The notes: generated by a model not told the origin, from the letters alone. Shown: positions 23,758 to 33,149, counted from the first letter of the stretch. The stretch: 64,000 nucleotides of DNA from Siderastrea radians (GCA_964017195.1 OZ024891.1:5774994-5838993); one strand, 5' to 3'. Numbers and translations are program-made.

Positions 23758-24412
23758 GTTTGTGGGTGATAGGATTCCAGGTGTAAGGCTGTTCAGTAGA
23801 TGATAATAGTGATGATGGTTTCCATGTAAAAGGTTTGTGGGTGACAGGATTCCAGGTGTAAGGCTGTTCAGTAGATGATAATAGTGATGATGGTTTCCAT
23901 GTGAAAGGTTTGTGGGTGATAGGATTCCAGGTGTAAGGCTGTTCAGTAGATGATAATAGTGATGATGGTTTCTATGTAAAAGGTTTGTGGGTGATAGGAT
24001 TCCAGGTGTAAGGCTGTTCAGTAGATGATAATAGTGATGATGGTTTCCATGTGAAAGGTTTGTGGGTGATAGGATTCCAGGTGTAAGGCTGTTCAGTAGA
24101 TGATAATAGTGATGATGGTTTCCATGTGAAAGGTTTGTGGGTGACAGGATTCCAGGTGTAAGGCTGTTCAGTAGATGATAATAGTGATGATGGTTTCCAT
24201 GTGAAAGGTTTGTGGGTGATAGGATTCCAGGTGTAAGGCTGTTCAGTAGATGATAATAGTGATGATGGTTTCCATGTGAAAGGTTTGTGGGTGATAGGAT
24301 TCCAGGTGTAAGGCTGTTCAGTAGATGATAATAGTGATGATGGTTTCCATGTGAAAGGTTTGTGGGTGACAGGATTCCAGGTGTAAGGCTGTTCAGTAGA
24401 TGATGGTGGCTC
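23758..24412 (-). repeat. 75-bp coding tandem repeat, proximal part
   Basis: About nine units at exact 75-bp spacing (ggtttg at 23757, 23832, 23907 and so on to 24357). Units differ mainly in gataggatt/gacaggatt (Ile or Val) and in ccatgtgaaagg/ccatgtaaaagg. One unit has ctatgtaaaagg, giving TAG at 23972-23974. The -1 frame is also open throughout (NSLTPGILSPTNLSHGNHHH), a by-product of the 75-bp unit. Confidence 0.95.
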
Positions 24413-24637
24413 AACCGGGGTATAGCAGTAACCTAACAATACTCCTCCTGAATATCCACATTTCTCCGAAACACCGCAATGACGGTCGCTTGTACACGGG
24501 CATTTCCGTAGACAAATGTTTATCCTTACGCACCATTTACCCTCTACACACTTATAATCCCAACTGCACGATTTCGAATGGACGATACCAGTGAAAAGAA
24601 TCAAGGCCAAAATCAGCAAAACCACCCAAATATGCAT

Positions 24638-24890
24638 TAAACTCTGTAGCGACTTCAGTTAGAAGCAAAATAAAATAATCGTCTCGATGCGGCACTTTGT
24701 GGGTATAAGTTTTGAAAATTTAAGTACTACTTAGCACTTCGTGCGCGAACTCGTGTTTACCACCAGGCCGGCACGCTATTGACGATGGTAAAAATTAAAC
24801 ATTGCGTCACTTTCGTTTCCCAAGCGCGTGATGTTGGCAATGTTCACATGCTACCTGTGCGACATTCATCCCAGTACAAGATTAAAACTT
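24638..24890 (-). promoter_or_regulatory. Conserved 5' flank of the split PPxY gene
   Basis: Carries the same block as the flank of the 11676 gene: gtgccgcatcgagacgatta near the ATG, acacgagttcgcgcacgaag further out, and cacgcgcttgggaaacgaaa matching cacgcgctcgggaagcgatg near 12610. No TATA box position is claimed. Confidence 0.55.
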
Positions 24891-25359
24891 TATTTATATC
24901 GGGATCACTTAAATGGTTTTTTTTTATTTTTTTATTTTTGTGGTTTGAGTTTTCTTTTGGAAGGAAATGATAAACATTTAATGGAATGTAAAAGGAACAG
25001 TCATACGCCATTTCCATGCCAAGGAAACATTGTTTCCCACTCGTTTGCGAGCCCAAGAAACTTCCGCAACAATGTTTCCTCGTTTGCGGGGGCCTTTACA
25101 ATCAAATTATGATACAGAGAATCTGCAGAATATAGCTGATCTTTCTTTCCGCGCATCGTAAGAGCAAACATTTCATGCCATGCAGTCAGGCTCAGGCTGG
25201 CAAAGGCCTCATTCAGCCAAAAACCGGTTTTGGTAATGTGGTCCTGTTATAGGAATACACAAGGTAGAGATTTTTGTGCCCGTTTAGCAGGGTATACGAA
25301 CGTTTACCGTTTTGGCTGTTGTTATTGTGTCTGGTGGCCGGTTGTGTTTTGTTAGTTAG

Positions 25360-25776
25360 TTAGTTAGCTTTTTCCGAATTCCTCACCACTTCGTCATAAC
25401 TTGGTGGAGGCCGTTCCCGTACAAAATATTCGTTTCCATTTTCCTGTCCGGTAAGGAATGCAAGCGTGCTGTTTGGCGGAGGAGAACCCAGGGACAATGG
25501 CGAACTGGCTTGAACTTCCACAACAGCAGTCCCCTATTGCATGTCATGTAGATATTCGCCAGATGACACCACTTTCGTCGGGGATGTATCTCCATACACA
25601 GGTACGATCACTGGCTCTGTGAGCATTGCCAGTTGATTGGCTGGTCTGCCGATCGCAAGCGATGATATTTCTCTATATCCAACGCACATACGGTATAGAA
25701 CGTAAAAACAAACAGCACAAAAAACAGAGACAATAATTATCCACAAAATCGACATGCTCTCTTGCCGCCTTGGCAA
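25360..25776 (-). pseudogene. PPxY membrane protein fragment with nonsense codon
   Basis: The minus strand encodes a hydrophobic helix (SILWIIIVSVFCAVCFYVLY), then a cytoplasmic stretch ending YLHDMQ, a TAG at 25534-25536, and in the same frame GTAVVEVQASSPLSLGSPPP, then NSTL and RPPPSYDEVVRNSEKAN with stop at 25360-25362. Intact paralogues have MQSGTVVVEVE, so Ser TCG became TAG. The first motif is PPPN in place of PPPY, so the WW-ligand tyrosine is lost. The ectodomain is absent. Upstream the sequence runs into duplication A copy 2. Confidence 0.75.
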
Positions 25777-25832
25777 GTTTTCCTTCTTCGCGGAAACGTT
25801 CCTGAGGGAAAGCTAATCCAGGCGGAGGTAAA

Positions 25833-27333
25833 AGCTTGATGACGTCGTTAAGATCCGCCTGAATAGCTATTAGATTCTCCCTGCAAACCGTGTCATTTTA
25901 AGACAAACATTACAGATTCAACTAGCAAATCCGTTATTGTTGGCTAGTAAAACATTTATTTTTCTACCGCGTGTGACGATGAGATCCCAGTGGCAGAAAA
26001 AGACATATACAAGGAAAAACAAGTACAGCCGATATATAAGCCAATTTCGCCGGAAAGCGACCAAATATGCATTGAACTTCCCGTCTTCAGAAATGATTGG
26101 AACGAAATTCACTCTAAAATCACTCTTGATAAAATATAATACAACCGACAAAGCTAGCGCCACTTGGATCCTGTTGATTGTCTCCTTGCATTTTGCCAAA
26201 ATTTTCCGGATCGTTTTCAGTTCGAAACTTGCGACTCATTGGTAGAGGAAAGAGAAGACTCCGGTGTTGGCGCAAAAGAGAACAAAATGAATATTGAGCT
26301 ACCTTTTGATACACGTGGACAATTCAGTCACGAGGAAACTGAAACTTTGTTGAGTTGCAGATACTTTTGACTTTGTTTCAGCAACAGCAACTTGTTGTTT
26401 TGTGTTCATAAGAAATTTAAACAGAGTGCAACACTAGTTTGAGTCTACAGTGGCACAAACGTAATGTTTCAGTCGGTGCGAGCAGCAGAAATGTAAACTT
26501 TGCGCAAACGAAGGGCCGTTCCAACTACTTGCAACTGGAAAAGTGGAGTTCCTCCGAAGGTCGTCTGTTTGTTCCAGAACATTTCCGGTAGATCCCGCGT
26601 GTTCCACTTGCATTTCAACGGATTAAATAGGAAATTTTGGCTAAATGGAAAACACCCCGGTTTTTACCGGTTTCTTTACGGTTTTCGTATCCCACGACCG
26701 CCCTGGGGCAAGAGGTTTCTTGAGCATGAATGCGAGGCTAATGCGAGAGAGCCTTTAACATCTTAAGTGCTTGGCAGAGGACCAACGCGGGTCAGATGAA
26801 AACACACATGTAACACAACGCCGGTTGAGGGTGTTTATACGCTGCGCATGTGTTCCTATTAAAAAAGGTTAGAGAATTAAGAATGTATTCCTGAAAATAA
26901 TACAGTAAGACACCACGCCGAACGGCGGTTTAAAACTTAGCTGTCGGAGGCGCGCGTGAAGAGCCAAAACGCGCGCGTGGGCTTCGCTCATTGAGATGGT
27001 TCAGTACGTGCGAAGTGTCAGTGAGTACGTGCGTTGTAAAAATTTAATCAGCCGCATTTCTTGTTTTTTCTCCCCGTTTAATGATATAGCTTCATCCAAG
27101 GTTTTTCGAGTTCTTTATTAAATTGCGAGCGTAATTACCACAAGCCTAACGGCTAATAAACCGTGTGAAGACATTTTCTCTTTTTTTCTCACCGGTCGAG
27201 AAAAGACCTCAGAGTCCAACAAAATACGCATAAAAGTTTCAACAACATTTTGTCCTCAATGATAAAATTCGTCACGTAAAACGTCACTTTAGAGGGAACA
27301 GTTGTAAACAAACACTATTTACTTATCGAAATA
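25833..27333. repeat. Segmental duplication A, copy 2
   Basis: Counterpart of 1-1290, as described there. It contains a full copy of a dispersed repeat (about 26120-26665) that is shortened in copy 1. The order flank, decayed PPxY tail is kept (tail remnant 27473-27560). Confidence 0.85.
26120..26665. repeat. Dispersed TIR-like repeat, about 550 bp
   Basis: Shares with the reverse complement of 61236-61785 the text gtttgagtctaca, gcgagcagcagaaat, ccgttccaa, cctccgaaggtcgtc, gtttgttccagaa and ggctaaatggaaa, in the same order. A related shortened copy lies at about 440-770. No coding evidence. Confidence 0.6.
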
Positions 27334-27472
27334 TCCATATTCCAGGGGCCCATGTACGCATACTTTGTATTTTTGTGGACCCTTAAGGCCCGCAAAGTTC
27401 ACCCGCTCGATTCTCTAGTTATAATTCTATAATAAAGATGAAAAATATCTACGCTATGAAGCGTTAATATAG

Positions 27473-27560
27473 TCCGTTGTTACAGTGTTTCCGGAAGCCT
27501 CTGCTTAAATATGTAGAGGCATTTTCTGGTACATTCAGCGAGTTGGACGACGGAGTAATT
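27473..27560 (-). pseudogene. Decayed PPxY tail remnant
   Basis: Aligns with 2377-2470: agcgagttg...ggag and ggtacattcagcgagttgga against ggtatattatccagcgagttg. The reading frame has lost the PPxY motifs. It is the duplicate of the 2377-2727 remnant and marks the end of duplication A. Confidence 0.6.
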
Positions 27561-27596
27561 GCCGAGTAATTGCATATCGTCTACATTTTCCGTACT

Positions 27597-28361
27597 TCAT
27601 GTTTCAAAAGTTTTTACTGCTTCGTCATAACTTGGTGGAGTTTCTTCTGGTAAATCGTCTGTTACACTTTTTTGCCTCTCAGAATCGAGCGTGTTGTATG
27701 GCGGGGGAACATCAAGGAGTAATGAAGAAGCATTTTCAATTTCAAGCACAGCCGTTGGCAGTTCAAGATCATTTGTTTCAGGGATTCTCATTCCTGTTGG
27801 ATTTGTACTTTCATATCGTGTCTCGACCGCTGCCGGTAAATTGTCCCACCAGTTGTCAGGCGGCGAAGCACCCTGGTCAAATGGAGAATTGTTTTCAACT
27901 TCATCAAGCTCAGCAAGCCGGCGCCTTCTTGTTTCTAAGGCTTTCTTGGACAAGTCATACGCGTACACAAGTAAATGACACACGCCACAGCAAAAGAATC
28001 CTATTCCTAACATTGCCGCCCAGGCAATAAAGAACTCACCTATAGTAAAATTCTCCAAGGTGACAGGTTTCTCGGAAATTGAGTTGACGTTGGAAGGCCG
28101 ACCAGTAGGTGATGAGAGCTCAACCGTAGAACAGAAACCTTTCACTTTTCCTTCTCTATAGCTACATTTCTCCCCAAAATTGCACTCAAAGTCACTTTTA
28201 CATGGACAATCCCTTCTGGTAGTGCACGTCTTTGTCGCCGCGCAGCATATTTCATCCCTGTCACTATCGCACTCGTAATTCCAGCTGCAAGACTTCGAAT
28301 GGGCAATAACGTGAAGGCAGCTGATCACGGCTAAAATCAATGACGCCCACCAAATACGCAT
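27597..28361 (-). CDS. Cysteine-rich single-pass membrane protein with two PPxY motifs
   Basis: 254 residues, starting at MRIWWASL, which aligns with the MHIW start of paralogues; the frame runs 7 codons further without an ATG. Residues 1-22 form a signal peptide. The ectodomain carries SCSWNYECDSDRDEICC, then CPCKSDFECNFGEKCSY and CST. The second EB-like module of the 11676 gene is missing and replaced by a Ser/Pro/Thr linker with NFT. The membrane helix is AWAAMLGIGFFCCGVCHLLV, followed by KKALETRRRR. The long tail has PPPYNTL and TPPSYDEAV near the C-terminus. Same inferred role as the paralogue, with a different extracellular part. Immediately upstream lies a long inverted repeat that copies its own 5' flank. 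Confidence 0.85.
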   Translation of the reverse strand: MRIWWASLILAVISCLHVIAHSKSCSWNYECDSDRDEICCAATKTCTTRRDCPCKSDFECNFGEKCSYREGKVKGFCSTVELSSPTGRPSNVNSISEKPVTLENFTIGEFFIAWAAMLGIGFFCCGVCHLLVYAYDLSKKALETRRRRLAELDEVENNSPFDQGASPPDNWWDNLPAAVETRYESTNPTGMRIPETNDLELPTAVLEIENASSLLLDVPPPYNTLDSERQKSVTDDLPEETPPSYDEAVKTFET

Positions 28362-28368
28362 GTAGGCT

Positions 28369-28682
28369 TGTAGTGACTTCAATTACGAAGAAAATAAGCT
28401 GAAATTAGACAATCGTCTCGATGCAGCACGTCGTGACCTCACCAATTCGTGCGTGAACTCGCGTTTTACGTGAGGGTCACAGCTGAACAATCAACCTTGC
28501 TCCCAGGGCCCTTTCTTCTCATACCCCGATGATGAGAAAGGACCCTGGGAACGAGGTTGATCGTTCAGCTGTGACCCTCACGTAAACGCGAGTTCACGCA
28601 CGAATTGGTGAGGTCACGACGTGCTGCATCGAGACGATTGTCTAACCCTTACTTATTTTCTTCGTAATTGAAGTCGCTACAA
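28369..28682. repeat. Inverted duplication of the 5' flank (arms of about 150 bp)
   Basis: The left arm contains cttcaattacgaagaaaata, cgtctcgatgcagcacgtcg, tgacctcaccaattcgtgcg and tgagggtcacagctgaac. The right arm carries the same in reverse complement with only a few differences. The centre is near 28529. The arms include the conserved upstream block of the PPxY family, so this promoter region is present in both orientations, head to head. The inner part (aggacctggga-type sequence) resembles a foldback MITE. Confidence 0.85.
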
Positions 28683-28796
28683 AGCGATTATAAATTGGAA
28701 CATAACGTTCCTTTCCTTAACGCGTGTTGTTGACAATACACATACATACCCTTTATTATACTTCATCCCATTACAGGGCTTTTCAGAAGTACTTAC

Positions 28797-28832
28797 AAAA
28801 ATGATAACTAAATAAAACGACCAAATGTGCAT
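28797..28832 (-). pseudogene. Orphan 5' end of a PPxY-family gene
   Basis: ATG at 28830-28832 reads MHIWSFYLVIIF, matching the conserved start and signal peptide. The following bases form a consensus donor (gtaagt at 28791-28796). The upstream flank (to about 28990) carries the family's cgagatcgac-like and agtttt/aaccgtggttt blocks. Downstream no cysteine-rich sequence continues; the inverted duplication lies there. It may be a truncated gene, or a first exon whose remaining exons are not in this family's usual single-exon form. Confidence 0.5.
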
Positions 28833-28899
28833 TCAACTCTGATAAAGACTTCGGTTAGGAACGAAGTAAGACTATCCTGTCGATCTCGCACGTCGTGAA

Positions 28900-29382
28900 T
28901 TTATATACAAAGGAGACTCGGTGTAACTTTCCAGATTTGGGAATTCGTTTGTTGTGCGTCACAGCTGCCACAGAAACCACAGTTAAAAATGGAACACTAT
29001 GTAACTTCTTTCTATATCGATGATTTTGGACAGTATTTTTTGAGGGTTTGTTTGAGAATTAAAACCACAGCCGATTTTAAAATAAATATAAAAAAAGATG
29101 CTAATAATTGTGATTTGAAATCATGAGCCTTCTTTAATACACAGCCAGCGATCAGCAGTATAGTAGTCGAAACTTCGCATTCATAAATGGTTAATTAAAA
29201 ACAAGTAAAGCTGTGGTGTGTTAAAGACGGTCCCTAATCTAACAAGCTAGAGTTATACAGTTGTGGGCTTTGAGCCCTTCAACGCCTAGCCTATTTGAAT
29301 CAAGTTGTCCACAGCCTTGCCATTTGTTTTCACCCGTTAAATGGCGAACTTTGATTTGTATAGGGTCCAAATCCCTCCTGAA
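28900..29382. other. No gene seen
   Basis: Contains family-like upstream sequence at about 28950-29000 and otherwise unassigned AT-rich DNA. Confidence 0.4.
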
Positions 29383-30280
29383 ATTGTTGCATACAACAAT
29401 CGGTCGCGCAGCCATTTTTCAAAGGGTCCCCTAAAACCTCCAAATATAAGCGTCATGGAGGCATCAACCTAACCCTGTCTCAAAGAAAACCAAAAGCGAA
29501 AAATGATCCCTCTCTCGTTGCCATCCCCATAGAATATCATTAAGCAACCGATCAATCATCGTGAACAACCTACTATGACGAATACTGATTGTAGAACTAT
29601 AAGACCGTACCCTACAGGCCCGACTTATTTAAAACATTAGTCCCGTTATGAAAATATTGATGAGTGTCTTAATATTTACAGCAACCGGCGGAACACAAAT
29701 TAAAATAGAGTCATGTCACTGCGTTTAGTGACTGCCTTCTCAAGTTCAAGATGTGTCAGATGTAACAAGGTTCTCAGTAACGTTCGCAACGTTGTGTTTT
29801 ACTCGCAAATGTAATCAGTGATAAACATGACTCCGCTAAGTACTTTATTCTTTCTGTCTTCTTTACACCTGTTAACTGTAAACCGTCTTCGGAGACCTTA
29901 CGGAAGAAATTTCCCTTTCAAAGTCACAAAGTATAGGAAGTTCATTTTTATTTCAGTTTAAAGGTCTAATTACCAGGCAAGTCCTTGTTGTCCAAAAAGT
30001 TTACTTTCATTGCTTTCCAGTCCTTGAAATGACCTTGACATCTTGGTGACCTCAAGTAACCTTGGTTGACATATTAGTTTTGCGGTCTTCAACTTGAGAA
30101 TGCAGTCACCTTATTAATTGAAAATTTCACGACACGTTTCGCGAATTCACTGGTACTTCAGAGGACGTTTTGCATTTAAGAACGCTTACTTTCATAACCT
30201 GGTACCAACACGAGAGGACGTCTTCTTGTAAGCCCAAGCCAGAGCTCGCGTTATGTAAGCAGAATTTTACAATGAGTGGG

Positions 30281-30283
<3 letters not shown>
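29383..30283. repeat. Segmental duplication B, copy 2, left part
   Basis: Matches 3990-5310 without the 4495-4911 MITE. It is interrupted at 30283 by a LINE and resumes at 32191. Confidence 0.9.
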
Positions 30284-30325
<42 letters not shown>

Positions 30326-32190
30326 TAAAGCAGTTTATTGATTAACACTGACTTACAATACATTACAATACATAGCTTACTTACAATTACAATACACTAC
30401 AATACATAGCTTACTTACAGAGAATAATTTACGTTACACAAAGGGCATGCAGAAACTAAAAAAAAAAAAGAATATATTACAGAGAACAGGAAACCTGGGT
30501 GCCTACTTTTGTTGTTATTATATCTATTATTTCTATATGTGTTTATTTTTATATATACTTATTTCTATAGTTATTGTTACGGATTACAACTGTATCTGTT
30601 TCTTAGATTTATGCATCTCTATCTGAATTTTACTTTCAAGAACGGCCATGAAAGCTTCCCAGTAGTACTCTTCTTCTTTTCTGGAGGCAGTGTAAATGTA
30701 ATGTTTTGCGATAATCAAGCAGAGGTTTAAACCAAGTCGACGAGAGAAGTCATTGGCAACACCGTAAATGATCATGTTTTCATCAAGAGTTATTGACTCG
30801 GAGTTTTTGAAATTCCACCAATTAGTAAAATGAGACCAAAAGCTCTTAACTTTTGAACAGGAAGCGAAAAGATGAGCTAGTGTTTGTCTTTCAGAGCATA
30901 GGTGACATTTATCGGTTTCTTTAAGTGCGTCTCTAAAAAGTGTTGAGTTTGTTGGCAGAATGTGATGTATAATTTTAAATTGAAAGATGGCAAGTCTGGT
31001 TTCCTTAGTAACTTTGAAAGGAAGGCTATATATGAGTTGTATTGTTTTTTCATTCAAATTTGCTTTTACCATCCTTTTTTCGGCAGTAGGTGTTACAAAC
31101 TTTTTTTTGACAAAGAATCGTGTAGCCGATTTGCAAGAGAGCTTATTCAAAGGTATTCTATTGTTATCTTCACCATCCAAAGGCGCCTGGATGTTTCCTT
31201 TTAGGATATTAACCCATTCTCTAGGGATTGAGTGGCATACTCCATGATACGTAAGAAAGTTAGCTTTGATTTTAAATCTAGAGCAGAACTCAGGAAAAGA
31301 TAGAAAAGCATTGTTTTGGAAAATGTCTTTGATTTTAATGACTCCGGCTTCATGCCATTTTTTGTAATAAACAGAAACACCACCAACTTTAATGAAGCGA
31401 TTGTTCCAAATAATTTCATTCAAAACTTGTTCTTTGGTGTTAGGAGAAAAATAATTTATTTTTCCCCACGCGTAGAGAGCTTCCGAGTAAAAAGCAAGGG
31501 GTATTTCAATTTTAAGTGCTTTTAAGTCAAAATTACATTGAAGTAGAAACAAGCCTCCAACATCCCTTAGGTAGCTCAATGGTATGTAGCTCCAACTTGA
31601 AGTTTCATTACTGTCGTTGAGTCTTTTTATCCAGGAAACTTTAAGTGCATCGTTGATTATTTCAAAATCAGGCATATCTAGTCCACCTTTTTCTCTCGGG
31701 CCGATCATAGTCTTTTGTTTTATTTTAACTTTCTTGTTCCACACAAATTGGGTAATTGCTTGATTTACCATGTTGACAAATTTCGAAGGAAAGGTGAGCA
31801 CTGATGTATTATATACGAGTTTAGAGATTGCGAGAGATTTTAGAATCGTTATACGGCCATATAAAGTGAGGTTTCTAGGATACCATAAGTTGAGAAGGCT
31901 TTTCATTGAGTTCAGTTTTTGTTCGAAGTTTTTCTTATATGCAACTTCATCATCATGTGAAAAATGAATACCTAATGCGAGTATTGAGTTGGAAGGCCAA
32001 GCTATTCCAAGGGGCTCTGTTGTATTGTTTCTGTTCGCGCCCAACCACATACCTTCAGTTTTGCTTTTATTAATCTCTAGGCCTGAACATTCCTGGAAGT
32101 TTGACAATAATTGGAACAAGTTATTTGCAGATTTTAGGTCAGAGACAAAGGCAGTTGTGTCATCGGCATATTGAGAAAGCTTAAATTCTT
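30284..32190 (-). mobile_element. 5'-truncated Tx1/L1-like LINE
   Basis: A poly(A) tail (seen as a T run at 30284-30322) and a 12-bp target duplication tgagtgggtgat (30273-30284 and 32191-32202) show target-primed insertion on the minus strand. The frame 30584-32188 begins within the reverse transcriptase just before the catalytic YADD (32159-32170) and continues with SGLEINKSKTEGMWLGANRN, ALGIHFSHDDE, LTLYGRITILKSLAISKLVY and a Cys-rich CHLCSERQTLAHLFASC, as in the C-terminal part of Tx1/L1-type ORF2. The frame is intact to its stop, so it is young. The 3' UTR contains repeats of ttacaatacat. Confidence 0.9.
30584..32188 (-). CDS. LINE ORF2 C-terminal part (partial reverse transcriptase)
   Basis: About 534 codons, open at the 5' end because the element is truncated. 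It starts at EFKLSQYADD, holding the catalytic Asp pair, and includes the RT thumb, connection region and the late Cys motif of Tx1/L1 clade proteins. The endonuclease and palm N-terminal half are absent, so this copy cannot move by itself. Confidence 0.85.
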   Translation of the reverse strand, partial: EFKLSQYADDTTAFVSDLKSANNLFQLLSNFQECSGLEINKSKTEGMWLGANRNNTTEPLGIAWPSNSILALGIHFSHDDEVAYKKNFEQKLNSMKSLLNLWYPRNLTLYGRITILKSLAISKLVYNTSVLTFPSKFVNMVNQAITQFVWNKKVKIKQKTMIGPREKGGLDMPDFEIINDALKVSWIKRLNDSNETSSWSYIPLSYLRDVGGLFLLQCNFDLKALKIEIPLAFYSEALYAWGKINYFSPNTKEQVLNEIIWNNRFIKVGGVSVYYKKWHEAGVIKIKDIFQNNAFLSFPEFCSRFKIKANFLTYHGVCHSIPREWVNILKGNIQAPLDGEDNNRIPLNKLSCKSATRFFVKKKFVTPTAEKRMVKANLNEKTIQLIYSLPFKVTKETRLAIFQFKIIHHILPTNSTLFRDALKETDKCHLCSERQTLAHLFASCSKVKSFWSHFTNWWNFKNSESITLDENMIIYGVANDFSRRLGLNLCLIIAKHYIYTASRKEEEYYWEAFMAVLESKIQIEMHKSKKQIQL

Positions 32191-32401
32191 TGAGTGGGTG
32201 ATATTACACTCAAGTAACCACCAGAACAGAAACTCTGACGACCCGCTCATCATTACTCCGTGGTTGTTGCTCTGGAAAATTGTTGTTTCTATAATTTGTT
32301 CTCCCTGAGCTCCTCCCTCGTTTTCTCTATCAGGTACCCCTTCTGTTGCAACAGAACGCCCTCATTCTCGGCTTATTTGTTCCCAACGTCGCCGACATAA
32401 T
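32191..32401. repeat. Segmental duplication B, copy 2, right part
   Basis: Continues the match to 5309-5520 after the LINE and then runs directly into the 3' end of the PPxY-family pseudogene. Confidence 0.85.
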
Positions 32402-32917
32402 CTATGCCGGCGACGGGACAACCAAGTTGCTGCAGGCCGTCCACAATAGAGGCATCACGAATGAAAATGACGATCGAAAAAAACCGATAGTATGCATTTT
32501 GCGCCTTAATGCTATACACAAACCGATAATGAGTAATAATAAGCCCATTCCACCGCCAACTGCAAACGGCAAAGCAAACGGCCAGTCGCCGTAAAAAAAC
32601 TCTAACTCATCATCGCTTACACATTTTCCGTCTCGGCAAACAGAGCTTTCTTGGCAATCGTAGTCAGAGAGGCAATGCCTTATGTCACCAGGATAGGCTT
32701 TATAGAAGAACCTTCCTGTATTGTTTAGGTAGACACAATCCTCCCCATCCTTGCAATCGGTGTTGTCTTGACACGAGCAAGCGCTCTCTTTTGAACACGT
32801 TCACGACGCACAACATTTCCCAGTGTCGCATTGATAATCCGAACGGCATGGAAGCGATTGTTCTCTACTACAGCAGATAATCAAAGCTAAACACAACGAA
32901 AGTAACCAATTATGCAT
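32402..32917 (-). pseudogene. Cysteine-rich membrane protein of the PPxY family, broken
   Basis: Starts MHNWLLSLCLALIICC (signal peptide), then CRSDYQCDTGKCCAS, a TGA at 32801-32803 (codon 39), then CSCQDNTDCKDGEDC, CLSDYDCQESSVCRDGKC and a membrane helix (FAVGGGMGLLLLIIGLCIAL). The frame ends at TAG 32402-32404 without PPxY motifs; the tail was lost where duplication B begins. TGA could derive from CGA by a CpG transition. The two cysteine modules match those of the 11676 gene. Its upstream region shares agttttaaccaccgtttcta with other family flanks. Confidence 0.8.
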
Positions 32918-33149
32918 TCAATTTTGTACCTTCAGTTCGCCGAGCAAATCGTTAACAGTTAATAAAACAAAAACACTCAACTTCGTGCCATTTCTTCCGC
33001 AAGTATCGTTGTCATTGCTGCCATAGAAACGGTGGTTAAAACTGAAATGGAACGTAAAACGTCCGGTTATTGTAAGGCACCAGCCAAACGAATTCCATTC
33101 AACACCGTTCATCGTTGTTGAACTCGGCAAGATAAACACTTTTGGACAA

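Larger units (their letters stand above)
13796..24637 (-). pseudogene. PPxY membrane protein with a 25-residue repeat stalk, split by a 9.2-kb transposon
   Basis: The 5' part (24637 down to 23758) encodes the signal peptide (MHIWVVLLILALILFTGIVH), a cysteine-rich module and the start of a stalk of SSTEQPYTWNP-type repeats. The 3' part (14568 down to 13796) continues the array, then gives CVTDIDCRGSLTCQNGEC, a membrane helix, PPPYNTL and PPPSYNEAV. Between them lies the element 14569-23754. Leaving out the element and one AAG gives 1653 bp, exactly 551 codons including the stop, so the insertion was clean. Two TAG codons (23972-23974 and 14483-14485) break the array in that frame, each a TGG-to-TAG change at the same unit position. 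As it stands the 5' half would give a 221-residue protein without membrane anchor. Whether other haplotypes carry an intact gene is unknown. Confidence 0.85.

Noticed and set aside
23737..24414. 225-residue minus frame of NSLTPGILSPTNLSHGNHHHYY repeats, and its counterpart at 14218-14571
   Set aside because: Shadow frame of the 75-bp repeat. The other frame is linked to signal peptide, cysteine module, helix and PPxY tail.
27599..28030. Plus-strand frames opposite the 27597-28361 gene
   Set aside because: Antisense shadows of a well supported minus-strand gene.
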